Assembly: GCA_014239435.1 (NCBI GenBank)
Contig: JAAZYX010000033.1
Span: forward strand, 1 to 64,000
Length of the DNA: 64,000 nucleotides
From: Fidelibacterota bacterium
GTDB taxonomy: Bacteria; Fidelibacterota; Marinisomatia; Marinisomatales; TCS55
Reading direction: 5' to 3'
The notes beneath the pieces are model-generated. The model had not been told where the DNA came from. It worked only from the letters and a program-made list of their open reading frames with translations, and ran no database searches. The position numbers and the translations under genes are program-made. Below are positions 59,167 to 64,000 of the stretch, piece after piece (position 1 is the stretch's first letter; each line of letters opens with the position of its first letter).

Positions 59167-62100
59167 TCAGAAATTCATCACTTCTTTGATGAGACCAACC
59201 ATATCAATATAATTCACATTTCCATCTCCATTGATATCTGCAAGGTAAGGATTAATGGACCCCTCTCCATTTGATTGGATATAATCTATTAAGGCTAAGA
59301 GATCGAAGATATCAATACTTTTATCAAAATTAATATCACCTTTAGATAAAATATCTGACCCACGTGTTGTAATCAAAATGGCAGTTGAATCTTCCAAAGG
59401 CATTGCCGTTACGGGATATTGATTATCGAACGTGTATTCGAGCCCAACAGTCCCGGTATGGTCTTCGATTCCAATCGTAACATAATTCCCATGCACCTGA
59501 CTCCATGAATACTGCCCGGAAGATGTATTATTGAAAACTTTGTACTGAATAATAATTTCGCCGTCACCAGTCGGAGTGAACGAATAGGCAGGGTCTTTTA
59601 GGATAATCTGGAATGTTTCTGAATCATTTTTGTCAAACGTCCTCAGTCCCGACCACTGAAGGATATAGCGATGGTTTGCAACGTCATACCAATGGTAAAT
59701 ACGTCCGCCATTGGATTGCACAAGGTCATCCCAGAAAGCGGCAATCATGGGTGATGGACCGCCTGACCCCGGAATACGATAATTCCGGAAGGAATTCAGA
59801 GTCGTCTGACCCATGGCTATCCATCCGTTACTGCAAACTGAAATTTGCATGTATGCCTGACCATACATGCGAAATGTAAACGGTAACGTCAACACTTGAA
59901 CATCATCCTGGTTGTCCCCTCCGTCACTTAGAGCAACCGTGGTCCCTTCGCCGCCATATCGTGAATCAATTTCAATCCAATCGTAGGTTGGTGCATTTGC
60001 ATAAAGCCAGTCACCGCTATCATAAATATAATAACCATACTCGTCCGGTCCCGTTGGATCGGTAACACCCGCTACTCCAACCTGAATCGGAACAAGAACA
60101 GTTGACTGCTGTCCGCCTCCTGTTGTTAATGCCAATTCCAAATTCACAATCGAACCCGGAATAGATGAAGTTGCAGCAGACACACTAAAATTATCTGTGT
60201 TACTAATGTTGGTATTTGTTGGGGACAATGTGCCCCATGTGCCGAAATTGTCTTCAATTTCTATAATGGACGAATTGGTACTCAACATACCCAAAACATT
60301 TGATGCAGCGGCGGATCCGCTGTTTTTCAAGGAAACATTTATGTTTACAGTTTCACCGGGGTTTATCAATCCGTCATTATTATCTAAAATGCTAACGCTT
60401 CCAAATACAATATCACTAGCTGTGGCGTCTAATTTCAAATCAGTTATCCACTCCTCTGCGCTATCATCAACCATGGTAATTCGCAGTCCAAGATTTTCAT
60501 CTTCCTTTACATTTCCTGAAACCTGAATGACAAACGGATCAGCCGAAAAAGGTCCGGCAGTAGTTCCAATTGAACCGTAATACACACTATCCGTAAAAAT
60601 AGTTACCGATGAATTTGAGGCAGAAAGTATTGCATATACTCCGGATACAGCCGCATTAGCAATATTGGAAATCGGTGCTGAAATTTCTATAGTTTCACCA
60701 CCGTTTAAAAGCCCGTTTCCGTTTCCGGAAGAAGTACCCGAACCATCATCCGTGATGCTAACATCATCTAAATCTATTGTGATATTCATCGAAGGGTTTT
60801 CTACAGATATTACCGTTTGGTAAGGGATGTAGCCGTGTTTCAAAATTGTAACGGTGATGTCTCCGGCCGCAATATCTTCCAGAGAAACGGTTACTTTTCC
60901 ATCGCTGTCAGAATATCCAATAACCTGAAGTGTATTTTCGCGGTACAGCACCACTCGTGCTTCTTTGAGGGGATTATGGAGATCATCTTCAACCAATACA
61001 TCGAAAAAATTTGTGCCGACTTTGATAGACGAATTTAGTGTGATATCCATGGTTTTTGGCGTCCCTGTCCATAGTGTTAAGGATGGATCTCCCATTAAAT
61101 TGTTCCAATGAGTGAATATATTTGTAAAATTTTCCGGATTAGACGGATATTGCTTCCACAGATTTAATTTCCCTGCCATTATCGCGCCACCGATAGAATT
61201 GATTTTATCAATAAAAATCCCAGAATAAATTCCCATATTCATTACATTGTTGAACATAGTGTGCGTGCCGCTTGTTGCTGTTCCAATTGCGGCGACTCCG
61301 CCTTTTGGCTGACTGGGTGTTCCGGCGCGAATCATAGCCTCAATTACCGTGGAGCCTGAACCTGAAAAATTACCAGTACTACAGGTTATAAACGTTGCAA
61401 CAGCAAGCATGGGTCCGTTGTTTAAACTATTTATATCGCCTGTAGTGAATCCGCTCATTCCAATATAGCCGCGGTAATTTGCGTAAGCGACTCCGTCATT
61501 AATATCGTTAACCATCTGCGAGGGAGTTGGATTACCATAAATGGTACGCACAGAGTCAATTCCATGTGCCTCCATTACCTCCCTTATATATTCATTCGTG
61601 GTAACGCATGAAATTCCGGATGGACTGGTATCTCCTACCAAGGATGCGCGTGTAAACCAGTCTTCACCCATGTAAGGTGTTTTTTCATATTTCATTATTT
61701 TATTTACGATTGTCGCCAATTCTGTGGTGTTTGAAAAAGAAAGGCGTCCAACCATTAGTTCGGGCAAATAATCATCACCCTCCAATGTTGAGTAAGGATG
61801 GTCTCCTTCTCCTACATAATTGGACCAAGATTCAAAGAATGTAGGAACATTGTATGATCCGCCTGCATCCCCGACCAATACAACATATTCCGGAGGATCT
61901 GCCCAGTTATTATACGCATTGGTAATATAGTTTTTAATTGAACCCGATGAGGATCCGATAGTGGACATTGATGCAGTATTTACAACAAACCCCTGTTCCC
62001 TCCGCCATTCCAGAAGTACATCTAGAATGGATTCATATGACGAAGAATTTGAAGACATAATGTATAAAACGGAGGGTTTTTGATAATCCGTTGCAGTCCG

Positions 62101-62775
62101 TTCATAATTCACCAAAAAGGAACTGTATAGTTTTTCAAAAGCACGGGATGGCTTCCGTATCGAGCCTACGTTAACATCAGCATTGCCTCTTTCCGTTAAT
62201 TCAATTCTTGCGGACGTTACCACTTCAAGTTCTTGTGTTACAGGATTGTATTGAAACGGAGTAACTGTAACACTTACAATATGCACATCTCTCATGACCA
62301 TCCGTTCAGAAATAACTGCCATTTTTTCAGGATACATTTGGGACGAAGTATAAACGGAAGGTTTTTTTACCAGCGGAGTTGTCGGGTCCATTTCAGAATC
62401 TTCCCAAGTTACCTTCGGAAGAACATTCATGCCCGGATGCAATTCGGAATCAAGAATATCAATGGTAATCTCGTATCCTCGTTCCGGATTCACAGCATAA
62501 AAAGTCGTGAACGAAGGAAAATCAGGCTCTTCTATAGTTGCGACAGATCCTGCTCTGTCCATCAAAATCTGATGAAACTGAGATCCTAAATGAGACACTT
62601 CCTGAATAGTGTATTCCGGAAGATTAAAGGTAAGGACGTTGCCTACGCCTGACCGATCTACAGAAAATTCCGAATTGGATTTTGTAATAATCTGCCCGGA
62701 ACCAGCTCGTGCGGATAAAAGCCCAATAAAAACAATGAGACCGAAGGTTGTATGAAGTCCGTTTTTCTTGATCAT
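59167..62775 (-). CDS. peptidase C25-like protein with C-terminal dockerin
   Basis: A 1202-residue exported protein. A signal peptide is followed by a C25-propeptide-like domain (about 85-200), the C25 fold (YVVLVGDAGGSYNVP, DYLPELMVGRLSFSNTTEL, ATFITCSTGNF), Ig-like domains, and a GYYIYDSGD...WIEIDSRYGG domain shared with the other C25 protein. The presumed nucleophile is C465, but the His-Gly motif is replaced by Y437-I438, so it may be inactive. The last 55 residues form a two-repeat dockerin (GDINFDKSIDIFDLLALIDY, ADINGDGNVNYIDMVGLI) rather than a sorting domain. It stands between gspF and pgsB with small gaps (2 and 38 bp). Confidence 0.82.
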   Translation of the reverse strand: MIKKNGLHTTFGLIVFIGLLSARAGSGQIITKSNSEFSVDRSGVGNVLTFNLPEYTIQEVSHLGSQFHQILMDRAGSVATIEEPDFPSFTTFYAVNPERGYEITIDILDSELHPGMNVLPKVTWEDSEMDPTTPLVKKPSVYTSSQMYPEKMAVISERMVMRDVHIVSVTVTPFQYNPVTQELEVVTSARIELTERGNADVNVGSIRKPSRAFEKLYSSFLVNYERTATDYQKPSVLYIMSSNSSSYESILDVLLEWRREQGFVVNTASMSTIGSSSGSIKNYITNAYNNWADPPEYVVLVGDAGGSYNVPTFFESWSNYVGEGDHPYSTLEGDDYLPELMVGRLSFSNTTELATIVNKIMKYEKTPYMGEDWFTRASLVGDTSPSGISCVTTNEYIREVMEAHGIDSVRTIYGNPTPSQMVNDINDGVAYANYRGYIGMSGFTTGDINSLNNGPMLAVATFITCSTGNFSGSGSTVIEAMIRAGTPSQPKGGVAAIGTATSGTHTMFNNVMNMGIYSGIFIDKINSIGGAIMAGKLNLWKQYPSNPENFTNIFTHWNNLMGDPSLTLWTGTPKTMDITLNSSIKVGTNFFDVLVEDDLHNPLKEARVVLYRENTLQVIGYSDSDGKVTVSLEDIAAGDITVTILKHGYIPYQTVISVENPSMNITIDLDDVSITDDGSGTSSGNGNGLLNGGETIEISAPISNIANAAVSGVYAILSASNSSVTIFTDSVYYGSIGTTAGPFSADPFVIQVSGNVKEDENLGLRITMVDDSAEEWITDLKLDATASDIVFGSVSILDNNDGLINPGETVNINVSLKNSGSAAASNVLGMLSTNSSIIEIEDNFGTWGTLSPTNTNISNTDNFSVSAATSSIPGSIVNLELALTTGGGQQSTVLVPIQVGVAGVTDPTGPDEYGYYIYDSGDWLYANAPTYDWIEIDSRYGGEGTTVALSDGGDNQDDVQVLTLPFTFRMYGQAYMQISVCSNGWIAMGQTTLNSFRNYRIPGSGGPSPMIAAFWDDLVQSNGGRIYHWYDVANHRYILQWSGLRTFDKNDSETFQIILKDPAYSFTPTGDGEIIIQYKVFNNTSSGQYSWSQVHGNYVTIGIEDHTGTVGLEYTFDNQYPVTAMPLEDSTAILITTRGSDILSKGDINFDKSIDIFDLLALIDYIQSNGEGSINPYLADINGDGNVNYIDMVGLIKEVMNF

Positions 62776-62777
62776 GA

Positions 62778-64000
62778 TTAGAGTCCTGACTGAAGTGCAG
62801 CGCCGAGGTAAAATACGGGCAGGTATGTTACAATAACCATGACGGCGATCACAACGCCGACCATCAGAATTAACAATGGTTCTATCAAGGTTGTCATGCG
62901 TTCTACCAAAGCATCCACTTGTTTAAAATAGTAATCTGACGCTCTTCCGAGGAGCGAGTCCAATTCTCCCGTTTCTTCTCCAGTTGATGCCAACTGAAGA
63001 AGTATAGAAGGAAATATTTCTGTCCGCCTTAGCGCGGTGCTGATGTTAAAACCATCTCGAATAAAATTTGTGGCATCCTGAATGGCGCGCTCGTAAACAC
63101 GATTTCCAACAATCTTCTTCATGAGATTCATTGATTCAATAACCGGCACTCCGGCACCCAGCAGAATTCCCAGAGTTTTAGAAAATTTATTCAAAATGGA
63201 TTGGTCTAGCAAATTGCCAAAAATAGGCGTTCGCCTTTTGATTGAATCCACAATAAATCCACCTTGTTTTGTTTTTGAAACCAACCAAATAGAAAGAGTA
63301 ACAAAAAATATCATAAAAATTATCTGACCAAAATGCGAACTCATCCATTCACTCATTCCAACAAGAGTTTGGGTAGCCGGCGGCAAATTTGCTCCAAGTT
63401 GCGCATACACTCCCGAGAACATTGGAATAATCCAGAGAAACATGGCGGACATCATCGCGCCTAAAAACAATACCATAAATATTGGGTAGGTCATAGCCGA
63501 GCGCACCTTACGCCGCGTGTCATCCAAATTTTCAAGATAAGATGCAAGGTCATCGAGAATTTCGTTCAAGTTTCCACTGAGTTCCCCTGCTTTGGTAAGC
63601 GCAACATAAAGATTTGAGAAAACCCCTGGATGGCGTTCAAGTGCTTCAGAAAGGGAAAGCCCCTTTCGGATATTTTCCGCTACATTTGTGAGCACCTTTT
63701 TTAATTTAGAGTGTTTTTCTTCTGCAGCAAGTCCATGAATCGCACGTTCTAAGGTTAGACCTGCTGAAAACATAGTGGAAAGTTGGCGTGTAAAAAATAC
63801 GAGATTGCTGAGCGGTACCCGATTTTTCATCCTTTCTATAGAAAGATTTATTTCATCCAGGAATGGACCGAGAAAATCCCAAGTTGTGTCTTGTTCTTTG
63901 AGGCTGATTACCATTTGTCCGTCGGATGACAATTTTTGTGTGGCTTTGTCTATGGAATCGGCCCGGATTTCGCCCTCTTTCCGTTTTCCTTCGGGATCCT
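62778..64000 (-). CDS. gspF: type II secretion / type IV pilus inner-membrane protein GspF/PilC, 5' end missing
   Basis: An inner-membrane platform protein. The visible 407 residues carry two GspF domains (FFTRQLSTMFSAGLTLERAI...GELSGNLNEILDDLASYLE and LSILNKFSKTLG-like LDQSILNKFSKTLGILLGAGVPV...GEETGELDSLLGRASDYY) and three membrane helices. The reading frame stays open to the window edge and the extra N-terminal residues (DPEGKRKEGEIRADSIDKAT) match the normal GspF start region. So the true start lies beyond 64000 and the TTG at 63932 should not be used. Confidence 0.92.
   Translation of the reverse strand, partial: DPEGKRKEGEIRADSIDKATQKLSSDGQMVISLKEQDTTWDFLGPFLDEINLSIERMKNRVPLSNLVFFTRQLSTMFSAGLTLERAIHGLAAEEKHSKLKKVLTNVAENIRKGLSLSEALERHPGVFSNLYVALTKAGELSGNLNEILDDLASYLENLDDTRRKVRSAMTYPIFMVLFLGAMMSAMFLWIIPMFSGVYAQLGANLPPATQTLVGMSEWMSSHFGQIIFMIFFVTLSIWLVSKTKQGGFIVDSIKRRTPIFGNLLDQSILNKFSKTLGILLGAGVPVIESMNLMKKIVGNRVYERAIQDATNFIRDGFNISTALRRTEIFPSILLQLASTGEETGELDSLLGRASDYYFKQVDALVERMTTLIEPLLILMVGVVIAVMVIVTYLPVFYLGAALQSGL

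Noticed and set aside
63930-63932. TTG as the start of gspF
   Set aside because: The upstream in-frame codons to the window edge encode the normal conserved GspF N-terminal segment, so the gene is only cut by the window.
1-64000. CRISPR arrays, rRNA genes, insertion sequences or prophage
   Set aside because: No regularly spaced repeats, rRNA-like sequence, transposase or phage structural gene was found; the only recombinase is the integron integrase.

Overview
The window looks like a chromosome piece from a Gram-negative bacterium of the FCB group, most plausibly Candidatus Marinimicrobia (SAR406) or a relative such as Calditrichota or Ignavibacteria. This is inferred from gene content, not from a search. 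The clues are Kdo transferase, heptosyltransferase, LolA and TatC (an LPS outer membrane), and several large secreted proteins ending in the PNPFN...G-R-V...SG-Y type sorting domain. Base composition is moderately AT-rich and coding density is very high, with many ATGA or TGATG stop/start overlaps.

Layout. 1-332: a tRNA operon read leftwards, Thr(TGT)-Tyr(GTA)-Gly(TCC)-Thr(GGT), the order that precedes tufB in E. coli, so tuf is expected just off the left edge. 554-22305: a nearly unbroken leftward run of housekeeping and envelope genes (cysS, ddl, gmhB-like, UPF0104, lolA, ftsK, epimerase, gcvT, aminotransferase, ruvA, ruvC, yebC, rimO, ftsY, CDP-alcohol phosphotransferase, dual ABC ATPase, waaA, heptosyltransferase, polyprenyl synthase, tatC, meaB, crp family). 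22384-24706: a small chromosomal integron with intI leftward, an attI region with a possible cassette promoter, an acetyltransferase cassette with a full attC, then a HigBA toxin-antitoxin pair. 24707-24969: an intergenic stretch with two hairpins. 24970-26177: ATP-grasp gene and rpsT. 26272-41053, leftward: guaB, hutH, DinG-type helicase-exonuclease, FAD reductase, membrane protein, SNF transporter, DUF5683, ridA, PPC/DUF296, alaS broken by an in-frame TAA, and a calcium-repeat outer-membrane protein.

41161-64000 is an envelope and secretion region. Rightward: two small exported or membrane proteins and an MXAN_6640-like metalloprotease. Leftward: a lipoprotein, glutaredoxin, a C25 (gingipain) family protein, an M14 carboxypeptidase, a large W-x-D-x-R repeat protein, a propeller lipoprotein, a beta-barrel, an exported protein, then pgsW-pgsC-pgsB for poly-gamma-glutamate, a second C25 protein ending in a dockerin, and the 3' part of gspF.

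The most notable items are: (i) the pgsB-pgsC-pgsW operon coupled by overlapping stop/start codons to a periplasmic protein, an outer-membrane barrel and a lipoprotein, a candidate poly-gamma-glutamate synthesis and export system for a double-membrane cell; (ii) the compact integron; (iii) the alaS reading frame split between the two zinc-binding halves of its editing site; (iv) a 28-bp perfect palindrome inserted in frame in the sorting domain of a C25 gene; and (v) two C25 proteins that both lack the His of the clan CD His-Gly motif.
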